Shown here: piece by piece, positions 1 to 5,334 of the stretch
How positions within the stretch are numbered: the stretch's first letter is position 1
Layout: each line of letters begins with the position of its first letter
Origin: Cyanobacteria bacterium UBA947
GTDB lineage: Bacteria; Cyanobacteriota; Vampirovibrionia; Gastranaerophilales; Gastranaerophilaceae
DNA length: 7,724 bases
Assembly: GCA_002293275.1 (NCBI GenBank)
Contig: DBCX01000022.1
Coordinates: 45,714 to 53,437, forward strand
Reading direction: 5' to 3'
Position numbers and translations under genes: made by a program
Notes under the pieces: model-generated
The model's input: only the letters and a program-made list of their open reading frames with translations
Told to the model about the DNA's origin: nothing
The model's database searches: none

Positions 1-2
1 TT

Positions 3-254
3 ACCGTCACGGTAGTCCCTGTCAAATCAAGCTATTGGGGCGATGACATTACCGTTGCCGGGCTTATCACATCAGATGACCTTGCATCCGCGCTGAACAC
101 CACAGACGCTGACCTTGTTGTTTTGCCATCTGTTATGTTCAAGTCCTGCTCGCGCGAGTTTCTTGATGGTAAAACGCTTGATGATATTGGCGCCCGCGAG
201 TTTCTTGTCGTTGATTCCGTAAAAGATTTTGTCGATTATGTAAATAAATATTAA
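3..254 (+). CDS. DUF512 protein (PDZ / radical-SAM-like FeS family), C-terminal end only
   Basis: Partial gene: the frame is open from the left edge (first full codon at 3) to TAA at 252-254, giving 83 residues. The visible protein has the DUF512 C-terminal pattern: a V-x-V-x-P-V strand, an aromatic-G-x-D-I-T-V-A-G-L-I-T segment followed by D-D-L, then V-V-L-P-S-V-M-F and E-F-L-D-G-K-T-L-D-D. Full-length members usually have an N-terminal PDZ-like domain and a cysteine-containing radical-SAM-like core; both would lie off the left edge and cannot be checked. The biochemical role of the family is not settled. In many Bacillota the gene sits near der, the GTPase for ribosome assembly, but that neighbour is not visible. 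No convincing terminator hairpin follows the stop, only a T-rich run at 269-280. The family call is by remembered motif pattern, not by search. Confidence 0.8.
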   Translation, partial: TVTVVPVKSSYWGDDITVAGLITSDDLASALNTTDADLVVLPSVMFKSCSREFLDGKTLDDIGAREFLVVDSVKDFVDYVNKY

Positions 255-310
255 ACATATAACAAATTATTTTTTTATTTGATTTAAAATAGAAGAATAG
301 GGAATTAATT

Positions 311-580
311 ATGACAAAAATCGGAATAATAGACGCATTTAAGCTCACAACAGAAAACAGATCGCTCAGAAAAGAAAATGAAGCGCTTCAAAAAGAGAAT
401 GGTATTCTTAGAAGAGAAACTTTCTTGCTTACAAAGTTAATTCCAATCTCTCAAGATGATAAATTGCCGCCAGATGCTTATCAATGGCAATTGTTGGAAA
501 CAATTGACGAATTGAGCGCTGCGCTCAATGTTCTTCGGGCCAAAACAGCCTACAAACCTTCTGATTTGGGTGCCGCTTAA
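311..580 (+). CDS. Small leucine-zipper protein of unknown function (89 aa)
   Basis: I do not recognise this protein. It starts at ATG 311 behind a good AGGGA ribosome binding site (299-303, 7-nt spacing) and is probably real. Residues 5-44 form a strongly predicted amphipathic helix: Leu at 12, 19, 26, 33 and 40 gives five exact heptad steps, with charged K/E/R/N residues between, typical of a dimeric parallel coiled coil. After a short proline-containing linker (about 45-54), residues 55-79 look like a second helix. There is no signal peptide, membrane segment or clear DNA-binding basic region. Its TAA stop overlaps the glnA stop on the other strand (TTAA at 577-580), so the two genes meet tail to tail. 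It follows the DUF512 gene by 56 nt; a weak TAAAAT box (285-290) could be a promoter, or the two could be co-transcribed. Possible roles include a small adaptor or dimerising regulator, but nothing in the sequence decides. Confidence 0.65.
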   Translation: MTKIGIIDAFKLTTENRSLRKENEALQKENGILRRETFLLTKLIPISQDDKLPPDAYQWQLLETIDELSAALNVLRAKTAYKPSDLGAA

Positions 581-1914
581 TACCGTTCCAAATATTTGTC
601 AATTTCCCACTGGCTCACGTAAGTCCGGAAGGAATCCCATTCTTTTTTCTTTGTGCTTGTAAACTCTTTAAAAATATGCTCGCCGAGCGCACCGCGCACA
701 ACGGTTGATTTGTCCATCGCCTCAATTGCCTCAGCCAAAGAGCCCGGCAGCGAGTCAATCTTGTATTGCTTGCGCTCTTTTGTGGAGAGTTTGTAAATAT
801 TGCTCTCAACAGGCGCGCTTGGTTGGATTTTATTTTTCACCCCGTCAATGCAGCTTTCCAAAATCGCCGCGAACGCCAGATACGGGTTGCACGACGGATC
901 CGGTGAGCGCAGCTCAATCCGTGTTGCGTTGCCGCGTTTTGCAGGCACGCGTATCAGCGCGCTTCTGTTTGCCATTGACCACGCCAGATAGACAGGCGCC
1001 TCGTAGCCCGGTACCAGCCGCTTGTAGCTGTTTACCGTAGGGTTTGTCACCGCGGTGATGCCTTTTACGTGCTTTAACAGCCCGCCGATTGAATACATCG
1101 CCGTATCAGACAGCTCGTACTCCGCTTTTTTGTCGTAAAACGCGTTCTTGCCGGATTTAAACAGCGACACATTGCAGTGCATCCCGGAACCGTTTATCCC
1201 GCAGATAGGTTTTGGCATAAATGTCGCGTGCAGGTTGTATTTTGCCGCAATCGCCTTAACCGCAACCCTGAACGTCACAACATTATCCGCAGCCGTCAAA
1301 ATATCAGCGTATTTAAAATCAATCTCGTGCTGCCCGTCAGCGTTTTCGTGGTGGGATGCTTCAATATCAAACCCCATCTGCTGCAGCGTCAAAACAATAT
1401 CCGCGCGCACATCTTCGCCCAAATCATCGGGCCCGATGTCGTAATACCCCGCCCTGTCGTGCGTTGTGGTCGTAATCTTGTTATTCTCATCGCGTTCAAA
1501 CAAAAAGAACTCGGCCTCCGGCCCCACATTCATCGTGAATCCGAGCTTTTTGGCGTTTTCAATCACACGTTTCAGGTTGCAGCGCGGGCAGCCCTCAAAC
1601 GGCGTCCCGTCAGCGTTGTGTATATCGCAAATTAACCGCGCAGAGTTAACCGCGCCCGAGTCGGATTCAAGCTCGCGCCACGGAAGGATTTGGAACGTAT
1701 CAATATCAGGCACAAGGCACATATCAGAGGTCTCAATACTGCGGAATCCCTTGATAGATGAGCCATCCAGCATCATCTCGCCCGCCAGCGCCTTATCCGC
1801 GTGCTCTGCCGGAATCGTCAGGCTCTTGACCTGCCCGTTTATATCAACAAATTGCAGCTCAATAAACCGTACATTATGCTCTTTAATCAGCTTTTTAATA
1901 TCGTCTTTTGTCAT
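577..1914 (-). CDS. glnA: Glutamine synthetase, type I-alpha
   Basis: Makes glutamine from glutamate, ammonia and ATP in the cytoplasm, normally as a dodecamer, and is the main entry of ammonia into metabolism. All 445 residues are present, the usual GSI-alpha length. Visible motifs are the beta-grasp N-terminal domain with signature LDGSSIKGF (49-57), metal-binding G-P-E-A-E (131-135), H-E-N-A-D-G-Q-H-E (189-197), the ATP-binding K-P...N-G-S-G-M-H (236-246), the flap segment K-R-L-V-P-G-Y-E-A-P (298-307) and R-I-E-L-R-S-P-D-P (332-340). The adenylylation tyrosine motif of GSI-beta enzymes is absent; its place holds N-I-Y-K-L-S..E-R. The enzyme is therefore probably controlled by feedback inhibition or protein partners, as in Bacillota. 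The ATG at 1914 has an AGAGG site 5 nt upstream (1920-1924). No GlnR/TnrA-like box was found by eye. The gene stands alone, with a promoter at 1935-1963. Confidence 0.97.
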   Translation of the reverse strand: MTKDDIKKLIKEHNVRFIELQFVDINGQVKSLTIPAEHADKALAGEMMLDGSSIKGFRSIETSDMCLVPDIDTFQILPWRELESDSGAVNSARLICDIHNADGTPFEGCPRCNLKRVIENAKKLGFTMNVGPEAEFFLFERDENNKITTTTHDRAGYYDIGPDDLGEDVRADIVLTLQQMGFDIEASHHENADGQHEIDFKYADILTAADNVVTFRVAVKAIAAKYNLHATFMPKPICGINGSGMHCNVSLFKSGKNAFYDKKAEYELSDTAMYSIGGLLKHVKGITAVTNPTVNSYKRLVPGYEAPVYLAWSMANRSALIRVPAKRGNATRIELRSPDPSCNPYLAFAAILESCIDGVKNKIQPSAPVESNIYKLSTKERKQYKIDSLPGSLAEAIEAMDKSTVVRGALGEHIFKEFTSTKKKEWDSFRTYVSQWEIDKYLERY

Positions 1915-1934
1915 ACTAACCTCTTTTTTCCCCT

Positions 1935-1963
1935 ATCTTATCATATTTTTTGCGCTTAATCAA
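1935..1963 (-). promoter_or_regulatory. Predicted glnA promoter
   Basis: On the minus strand TTGATT (1963-1958) and TAAGAT (1940-1935) are separated by exactly 17 nt, a good sigma-70/sigma-A type pair. Transcription would start near 1928 and leave a short leader that contains little more than the AGAGG ribosome binding site. It lies downstream of the minus-strand terminator at 1999-2032, so glnA need not depend on read-through. Seen by eye only. Confidence 0.5.
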
Positions 1964-1998
1964 CAGGCCGCAAGCCTTTTGCGCCGCACCGCCTTCAC

Positions 1999-2032
1999 AA
2001 AAAAAAGAAACCCTATCTGAAAGACAGGGTTT
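1999..2032 (-). terminator. Strong intrinsic terminator, minus strand, upstream of glnA
   Basis: Read on the minus strand, AAACCCT (2032-2026), a G-U pair (2025/2015) and TCT (2024-2022) pair with AGA (2018-2016) and AGGGTTT (2014-2008). This is an 11-bp stem with a 3-nt loop, followed by C and eight T residues (2006-1999). On the plus strand the wobble pair becomes an A/C mismatch and there is no T-tract, so the orientation is clear. It must end a transcript that starts to the right of 2032, although the next gene on that side is on the opposite strand. Confidence 0.75.
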
Positions 2033-2105
2033 GGAATTCTTGTAGTAATTCCTCGTGTAGAAGGTTAGTGTGTAGTAGGTAGTGTATGTTCTCGTGTTTA
2101 TTTAA
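1999..2105 (-). ncRNA. Candidate small RNA (or attenuated leader) between ricT and glnA
   Basis: The minus strand from about 2100 to 1999 has the build of a regulatory sRNA and no reading frame. Its 5' part is a 36-nt stretch without any G (2090-2055), rich in A and C, so it can hardly fold on itself. It is flanked by two copies of ACACGAG (2097-2091 and 2058-2052). Then comes a hairpin GGAATT/AATTCC (2052-2047 with 2038-2033, 8-nt loop) and directly next to it the terminator hairpin. The single-stranded CCT/CCTTC segments could pair with G-rich ribosome binding sites. A TATACA box at 2119-2114 could be its -10 element, but the -35 is poor and the 5' end is a guess. Alternatively this is a glnA leader with attenuation; the separate glnA promoter argues mildly against that. 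It matches no RNA family I recognise, including the glutamine (glnA) riboswitch. Confidence 0.5.
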
Positions 2106-2191
2106 TCAATGCTTGTATATATAGAAAGTATTTTTAAAGTATATAATTGCTATATATTTGCAAACTCGTTACAAAACTTAATGTGCACGTA

Positions 2192-2200
2192 TGCTATTAT
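2192..2200 (+). promoter_or_regulatory. Extended -10 element predicted for ricT
   Basis: TGC followed by TATTAT (2195-2200) forms an extended -10 box. The expected start of transcription, about 7 nt downstream, falls at 2207-2208, on the proposed ricT ATG. A -35-like TTACAA (2169-2174) is too far away (20 nt), which fits an extended -10 promoter. A second TATAAT lies at 2142-2147 without a good -35. Confidence 0.35.
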
Positions 2201-2207
2201 TGTATGT

Positions 2208-2960
2208 ATGAAGTATGCGGTAAACTATATAAAGAACACCTTCCATCCGCTTGATGTCAGTGATGACGTGAATCTGGAACCGGGGCAAATGGTGCTTGTG
2301 TCAACCGAAAAAGGTGAGGAGGCGCTGAAAGTTTTTCTTGTCAACTCGCAAATCGCCGCGCTCTGGGAGCAAAGCAAGAAAAAGCCCGTAACTATGCGGT
2401 TTTTAAGGGTGCTCTCGCAGCGCGACCTGCAAACGCTTGATGATATTAAAAAAGACGAGGTGACCGCGTTTTTCAAATGTCAGGCGCTTGCCGCGCAGCA
2501 CAAGCTGGGGATGAACCTTGTCCAATGCCGGTTTACTTTTGACAAGCGCAAGGTGACTTTCTACTACACCGCCACAAGCCGCGTTGATTTTCGCGCTCTG
2601 CTGAAAGATTTAACCCAGACCTTTCCGCGTGTGCGCATTGACCTGCGCCACATAGGCGTGCGTGATGAAACCTCATTGCTTGAAGGCGCCGGCGTCTGCG
2701 GAAAGCCGTTTTGCTGCTCGTCGTTTTTGCGCAAGTTCCCGTCAATCAACGTAAAACTCGCCAAAGATCAAGGCATGCCGGCAGCGCCCGGCAAAATCTC
2801 CGGCACCTGCGGCCGCCTGCTTTGCTGTCTGACCTACGAACACGCCAACTACAAAGACGGAAGCATGAAAGCCACCGCGCTTGAAACCTACACCGACGAC
2901 ACAAATATTGATATCCGCCAACTGGAAGACGACCGAAACAGTTCAACCGGCAACGTATAA
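2208..2960 (+). CDS. ricT: PSP1 domain protein, RicT (YaaT) homolog
   Basis: Homolog of RicT, which in Bacillus forms the RicA-RicF-RicT complex. That complex binds [4Fe-4S] clusters and acts with RNase Y in mRNA maturation; it also affects sporulation, competence and biofilm formation. The PSP1 C-terminal core is clear at about 85-215, with two Cx4CC groups (Cys 164, 169, 170 and Cys 201, 206, 207 by the start used here), each inside the family pattern C-G-K-P-F-C-C and C-G-R-L-L-C-C followed by L-T-Y-E. These cysteines are the expected cluster ligands. I chose ATG 2208 (250 aa) because homology-like sequence begins only there. The 33 codons from the upstream ATG 2109 read as AT-rich intergenic sequence. 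No Shine-Dalgarno site precedes 2208, so the mRNA may be leaderless. The gene end overlaps the convergent rnhB end by 18 nt. Confidence 0.88.
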   Translation: MKYAVNYIKNTFHPLDVSDDVNLEPGQMVLVSTEKGEEALKVFLVNSQIAALWEQSKKKPVTMRFLRVLSQRDLQTLDDIKKDEVTAFFKCQALAAQHKLGMNLVQCRFTFDKRKVTFYYTATSRVDFRALLKDLTQTFPRVRIDLRHIGVRDETSLLEGAGVCGKPFCCSSFLRKFPSINVKLAKDQGMPAAPGKISGTCGRLLCCLTYEHANYKDGSMKATALETYTDDTNIDIRQLEDDRNSSTGNV

Positions 2961-3563
2961 ATTTAGCTGCTTTTTCAGAAAACTCGGTCTGTGATGCGCG
3001 GTGATTCCGTATTTTTCAATCGCTGCCATGTGTTTTGTCGTGCCGTAACCCGCGTTTTGCACCCAGCCGTACTGCGGGAATTTCGCATCCAATTCTTCCA
3101 TATACCGGTCGCGGCTGACTTTGGCCAAAATGCTTGCCGCCGCAATTGATGCGGATTTGCTGTCCCCCTTTATCACAAACTGCTGCGGGTGCGCAAAATC
3201 TTTTATTAGACGGTTGCCGTCAACCAGCGTCAAAGTGCCGTCACCCACACGTTCAATTACCACTTCGCACGCAAGCCGCATCGCTTTTAACGATGCGTTC
3301 AAAATATTTATCCGCTCGATTTCTTCCACCTCCACGCAGACAATAGAATGGATTGTGTTGGCCAAAATCGTGTCGTAGAGGCTTTCACGCTTTTTTTTGG
3401 AAAGTTTTTTGGAATCGTTGACTTCCGTAATTAAATCAGCGTTGGTTATGTGAACGGCGGCAGCAAAAACCCCGCCCGCCACCGGCCCGCGCCCCGCCTC
3501 GTCCGTGCCGATGATTATCCGGCCGAATTGTTTGTCAAAGTCAATCAATGATAAATTTTCCAA
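2943..3563 (-). CDS. rnhB: Ribonuclease HII
   Basis: Cleaves the RNA strand of RNA/DNA hybrids and nicks at single ribonucleotides in DNA, starting ribonucleotide excision repair. From TTG 3563 the protein has 206 residues, normal for the family. Catalytic acids fit the RNase HII DEDD set: Asp21-Glu22 in G-T-D-E-A-G-R-G, Asp115 in V-D-G-N and Asp134 in K-G-D-S-K-S-A-S-I. The C-terminal G-Y-G-T-x-x-H and H-R-x-S-F motifs are present. The start is a choice. TTG 3563 has GAGGG at 3569-3573 with 5-nt spacing and overlaps the end of rbgA by 23 nt; a GTG at 3575 has a poorer site. The frame stays open to 3665, but that extension lies inside rbgA and looks non-coding. Third gene of the rplS-rbgA-rnhB operon, an order also known in Bacillus. 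No terminator is visible after it; the end overlaps ricT. Confidence 0.93.
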   Translation of the reverse strand: MENLSLIDFDKQFGRIIIGTDEAGRGPVAGGVFAAAVHITNADLITEVNDSKKLSKKKRESLYDTILANTIHSIVCVEVEEIERINILNASLKAMRLACEVVIERVGDGTLTLVDGNRLIKDFAHPQQFVIKGDSKSASIAAASILAKVSRDRYMEELDAKFPQYGWVQNAGYGTTKHMAAIEKYGITAHHRPSFLKKQLNLYVAG

Positions 3564-4374
3564 TTCTTCCCTCACGAAAGTCCCGCAGAATAAGCGCCGC
3601 CGCGCGTGCAATATCGGGTTCACGTGCAGAGCGCAGCCAGTTGCGCGCAAGCGCGATGTTTTCAATATCCTCTGCGCCGTAGTATTCCTGAACGGCCGCC
3701 GCAGGCAGGATTTTTAAAAGCTCACGCGCCGCAGCCTCAGCGGAATATGCATTCTCGCTCACCGAGTTTACAAACGCAAGTTTGACCGCGCGCATCTGGT
3801 CCTCCTGCTTCATCGGGATAATCCCCGGCGTATCAAGCAGCTCCAGCGACGGGTTTATCCGCACCCACTGCTGCTGGCGCGTCACACCGGCTTTTGCGCC
3901 GGTCTTTGTTTTGGATGAGCGCGTCAATTTGTTGATAATACTGCTTTTGCCAACATTTGGCATGCCAACAACCATCACACGCGCCGGCCGCCTTAAAAGC
4001 CCTTTGGCCATCAGCGCGTCAATTCGCGGCCGGGCAAGTTCTACCGCTTTTTTAATAACCATATTTAAATCACCCTTGCTTGTGCACGCAAGGGTCGGAA
4101 AACTTTCTTGCTCCTCAATTTGCGCGGTCCATTTTTTCAGCTCGCCGGACGGGGTCAAGTCGGATTTGTTGAGTAAAATCAGGCGCGGTTTGCCGTTGAG
4201 CAGCGAGTTAATATTCTTGTAGGCGCTGGAAACAGGCAGCCGTGCGTCACGCACCTCAATTACCGCATCAACAAGTGACAGCTGCTCTTTGAGCTTTTTT
4301 TCAGCTTTTGCGATGTGGCCCGGATACCAGTGGATATGCTCCGCGGAAGTTGATGACGACGCGTGGTCAGCCAT
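3541..4374 (-). CDS. rbgA: Ribosome biogenesis GTPase RbgA (YlqF)
   Basis: Circularly permuted GTPase that acts late in 50S subunit assembly. The order of G motifs is permuted as expected: G4 N-K-S-D (69-72) and G5-like T-S-K (98-100) come before G1 G-M-P-N-V-G-K-S-S (137-145), G2 Thr165 and G3 D-T-P-G (181-184). The N-terminal H-W-Y-P-G-H-I-A-K-A (15-24) contains His20, the counterpart of the His9 that B. subtilis RbgA needs for GTP hydrolysis. The helical C-terminal domain (about 195-277) that contacts 23S rRNA is present. Length 277 aa is typical. ATG 4374 has an AGGGG site 5 nt upstream, which overlaps the rplS stop codon. The gap to rplS is 8 nt, so the two are surely co-transcribed and probably translationally coupled, and its end overlaps rnhB. 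Context ties an assembly factor to a 50S protein. Confidence 0.96.
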   Translation of the reverse strand: MADHASSSTSAEHIHWYPGHIAKAEKKLKEQLSLVDAVIEVRDARLPVSSAYKNINSLLNGKPRLILLNKSDLTPSGELKKWTAQIEEQESFPTLACTSKGDLNMVIKKAVELARPRIDALMAKGLLRRPARVMVVGMPNVGKSSIINKLTRSSKTKTGAKAGVTRQQQWVRINPSLELLDTPGIIPMKQEDQMRAVKLAFVNSVSENAYSAEAAARELLKILPAAAVQEYYGAEDIENIALARNWLRSAREPDIARAAALILRDFREGRIGKFIID

Positions 4375-4382
4375 ACATGCCC

Positions 4383-4736
4383 CTATCTTCTTTCTATTTT
4401 CTCTTTAATCCGTGTAGCTTTACCGGAGCGCTCGCGCAGGTAGTAAAGTTTTGAACGGCGGACATCACCGCGGCGCAGCACGTTGATTTTTTCAATCCGC
4501 GGAGAGTTAAGCAGGAAAACACGTTCCACACCAACGCCTTGGAAAACCTTACGGACGGTAATGGTTTTGTTCACACCGGAGCCGTGCTTTTTAATAATAG
4601 TGCCCTCAAACGCCTGGGTACGTTCCTTGTTGCCTTCTATAATGCGGACAAAGACCTTAACGGTGTCACCCGGGTTTACATCAGCGATTTCTTCCTTAAG
4701 GTAAGCCTTTTCTAATTCGTTAATAACAGGATTCAT
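4383..4736 (-). CDS. rplS: 50S ribosomal protein L19
   Basis: Ribosomal protein L19 (bL19), which lies at the 30S-50S interface. From ATG 4736 the protein has 117 residues, the normal size. Recognisable parts are the N-terminal helix N-E-L-E-K-A-Y, P-G-D-T-V-K-V (22-28), the K-E-R-T-Q-A-F-E-G segment (37-45), G-V-E-R-V-F-L-L-N-S-P (69-79) and the basic tail with R-R-x-K-L-Y-Y-L-R-E-R-x-G-K. The frame is open further upstream to 4802, but the extra 22 residues are AT-rich leader and contain the promoter. ATG 4736 is preceded by AAGGA at about 8 nt. It is the first gene of the rplS-rbgA-rnhB operon. The usual upstream partners rpsP, rimM and trmD are absent here; the upstream neighbour is a divergent tRNA gene, so rplS has been separated from that cluster. 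Confidence 0.96.
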   Translation of the reverse strand: MNPVINELEKAYLKEEIADVNPGDTVKVFVRIIEGNKERTQAFEGTIIKKHGSGVNKTITVRKVFQGVGVERVFLLNSPRIEKINVLRRGDVRRSKLYYLRERSGKATRIKEKIERR

Positions 4737-4775
4737 ATTTCTTTTCCTTTTTGCTTGTAAATCTCTTATGTTCAT

Positions 4776-4802
4776 ATTATAATGAAAAAAAAAATAAAGC
4801 AA
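4776..4802 (-). promoter_or_regulatory. Predicted promoter of the rplS-rbgA-rnhB operon
   Basis: On the minus strand a perfect TATAAT (4781-4776) is preceded by a T-rich spacer and TTGCTT (4802-4797) at 15 nt, which is shorter than ideal. Transcription would start near 4769 and leave a leader of about 33 nt before rplS. It faces away from the tRNA gene. Confidence 0.5.
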
Positions 4803-4857
4803 GTGGCCGGTACGCTGCGCTTATTGAAAGTTAACCGAAGAATTGAAAATTGAATAT

Positions 4858-4939
4858 GGGCTTGTGGCGAAATTGGTAGACGCACTAGACTTAGGATCTA
4901 GCGCCTAACGGTGTGAGAGTTCGAGTCTCTCCGAGCCCA
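4858..4939 (+). tRNA. tRNA-Leu (anticodon UAG)
   Basis: The 82-nt gene folds into a full class II tRNA. The acceptor stem GGGCTTG pairs with CGAGCCC (one T-G pair) with discriminator A at 4939. The anticodon stem CTAGA/TCTAG (4885-4889, 4897-4901) holds loop C-T-T-A-G-G-A with anticodon TAG at 4892-4894, which reads CUN leucine codons. The T-arm is GAGAG-TTCGAGT-CTCTC (4915-4931). A variable arm of leucine type (about 4902-4914) is present. The 3' CCA is not encoded. A convincing promoter was not found in the 55 nt between it and the divergent rplS promoter; TTGAAA at 4824-4829 is a possible -35. Confidence 0.96.
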
Positions 4940-4950
4940 TTTAAACAGAC

Positions 4951-4972
4951 AAAGACCTCCCACGAGGTCTTT
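4951..4972 (+). terminator. Intrinsic terminator after tRNA-Leu
   Basis: AAAGACCTC (4951-4959) and GAGGTCTTT (4964-4972) form a perfect 9-bp stem with a 4-nt loop, 11 nt after the tRNA. The T-run after the stem is weak, since the last three T are part of the stem. It marks the end of the conserved region; composition and repeat content change directly after it. Confidence 0.65.
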
Positions 4973-4995
4973 ATTAACATTGTTGTACACTAACA

Positions 4996-5119
4996 TGCAA
5001 GAACAGAAAAGCGGAACAGGGTTTTAAGGCTTGATTTATTAGTGTTTTAGGGGCGTTTTCCGAGTTCCAGAAAAAACTGACTTTGCAAGAAGTTCCGCAT
5101 TTTTGCAAGAAATCTTGCA
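4996..5119. repeat. TGCAAGAA repeats and palindrome
   Basis: TGCAAGAA occurs at 4996-5003, 5084-5091 and 5104-5111, the last two 20 nt apart (two helical turns). The third copy is half of a palindrome TGCAAGA-AA-TCTTGCA (5104-5119). A related TGCAAAGA follows at 5195-5202. Repeated short sites at irregular spacing are what Mu-type transposases bind at element ends, but a link to the transposase at 7501 is inference. Confidence 0.45.
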
Positions 5120-5248
5120 TGTCGTGCATGGGACTTTTGACAGTGTGTTTGAGAAATCCTTCAAAATATTTACTGTATTTGAGTTTTAGCCACAATGCAA
5201 AGACCTGCAAAAGGAACTTTTTCTGTTCAATTTTGTAACAGGGAAATC

Positions 5249-5279
5249 CAGAAAAATTATTTTTGAGTAAATTTTTCTG
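5249..5279 (-). terminator. Possible terminator of the DUF262 nuclease gene
   Basis: A perfect 10-bp inverted repeat (CAGAAAAATT at 5249-5258, AATTTTTCTG at 5270-5279, 11-nt loop) lies 56 nt beyond the stop of the minus-strand nuclease gene. The stem is AT-rich and its 3' arm carries the T-run, so termination strength is uncertain. Confidence 0.3.
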
Positions 5280-5285
5280 CCGATG

Positions 5286-5325
5286 CGGAACCTGAACGGA
5301 ACTTTTTGCGGAACTCATGCGGAAC
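5286..5325. repeat. Four CGGAAC repeats at helical spacing
   Basis: CGGAAC begins at 5286, 5297, 5309 and 5320: steps of 11, 12 and 11 nt, so the same side of the helix is presented each time. Three copies are preceded by G and two of these by ATG, giving ATGCGGAAC. The array ends 9 nt from the stop of the nuclease gene. It looks like a cooperative protein-binding array rather than coding sequence, since an 11-12 step breaks any frame. Confidence 0.55.
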
Positions 5326-5334
5326 CCCAAAAGT

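Larger units (their letters stand above)
4973..5334. other. Gene-free, repeat-rich stretch between tRNA-Leu and the nuclease gene
   Basis: No credible gene is seen on either strand. A 118-codon minus frame exists, but it starts with TTG, has no ribosome binding site and has an implausible composition. The stretch holds three TGCAAGAA copies (4996, 5084, 5104), a 16-nt TGCAAGA-AA-TCTTGCA palindrome (5104-5119), single CGGAAC motifs at 5012 and, inverted, at 5092, an AT-rich inverted repeat (5249-5279) and a CGGAAC array (5286-5325). It may be one end of a Mu-type element or a relic of one; the boundaries are not visible. Confidence 0.5.

Noticed and set aside
577..1914. Adenylylation control of glutamine synthetase
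   Set aside because: The GSI-beta tyrosine motif (K-x...D-K/R-N-L-Y) is absent; the region reads N-I-Y-K-L-S as in GSI-alpha.
705..2020. Several plus-strand frames opposite glnA
   Set aside because: They are mirror frames of a strongly conserved gene, with no ribosome binding sites or recognisable domains.
2109..2207. Longer ricT form starting at ATG 2109
   Set aside because: The extra 33 residues are AT-rich intergenic sequence without family similarity, have no ribosome binding site, and contain likely promoter boxes.
4920..4939. tRNA-Leu 3' end as an integrase attachment site
   Set aside because: No second copy of the tRNA 3' end is seen in the window and no tyrosine integrase is visible; the mobile gene is a transposase of Mu type.
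4974..5330. 118-codon minus-strand frame after the nuclease gene
   Set aside because: TTG start without ribosome binding site, Cys/Phe/Lys-rich composition without domain pattern, and it runs through the CGGAAC array and an inverted repeat.
4978..5334. CRISPR array
   Set aside because: Repeats are 6-8 nt with 11-80 nt spacing and no uniform 23-40 nt repeat unit; no cas gene is present.
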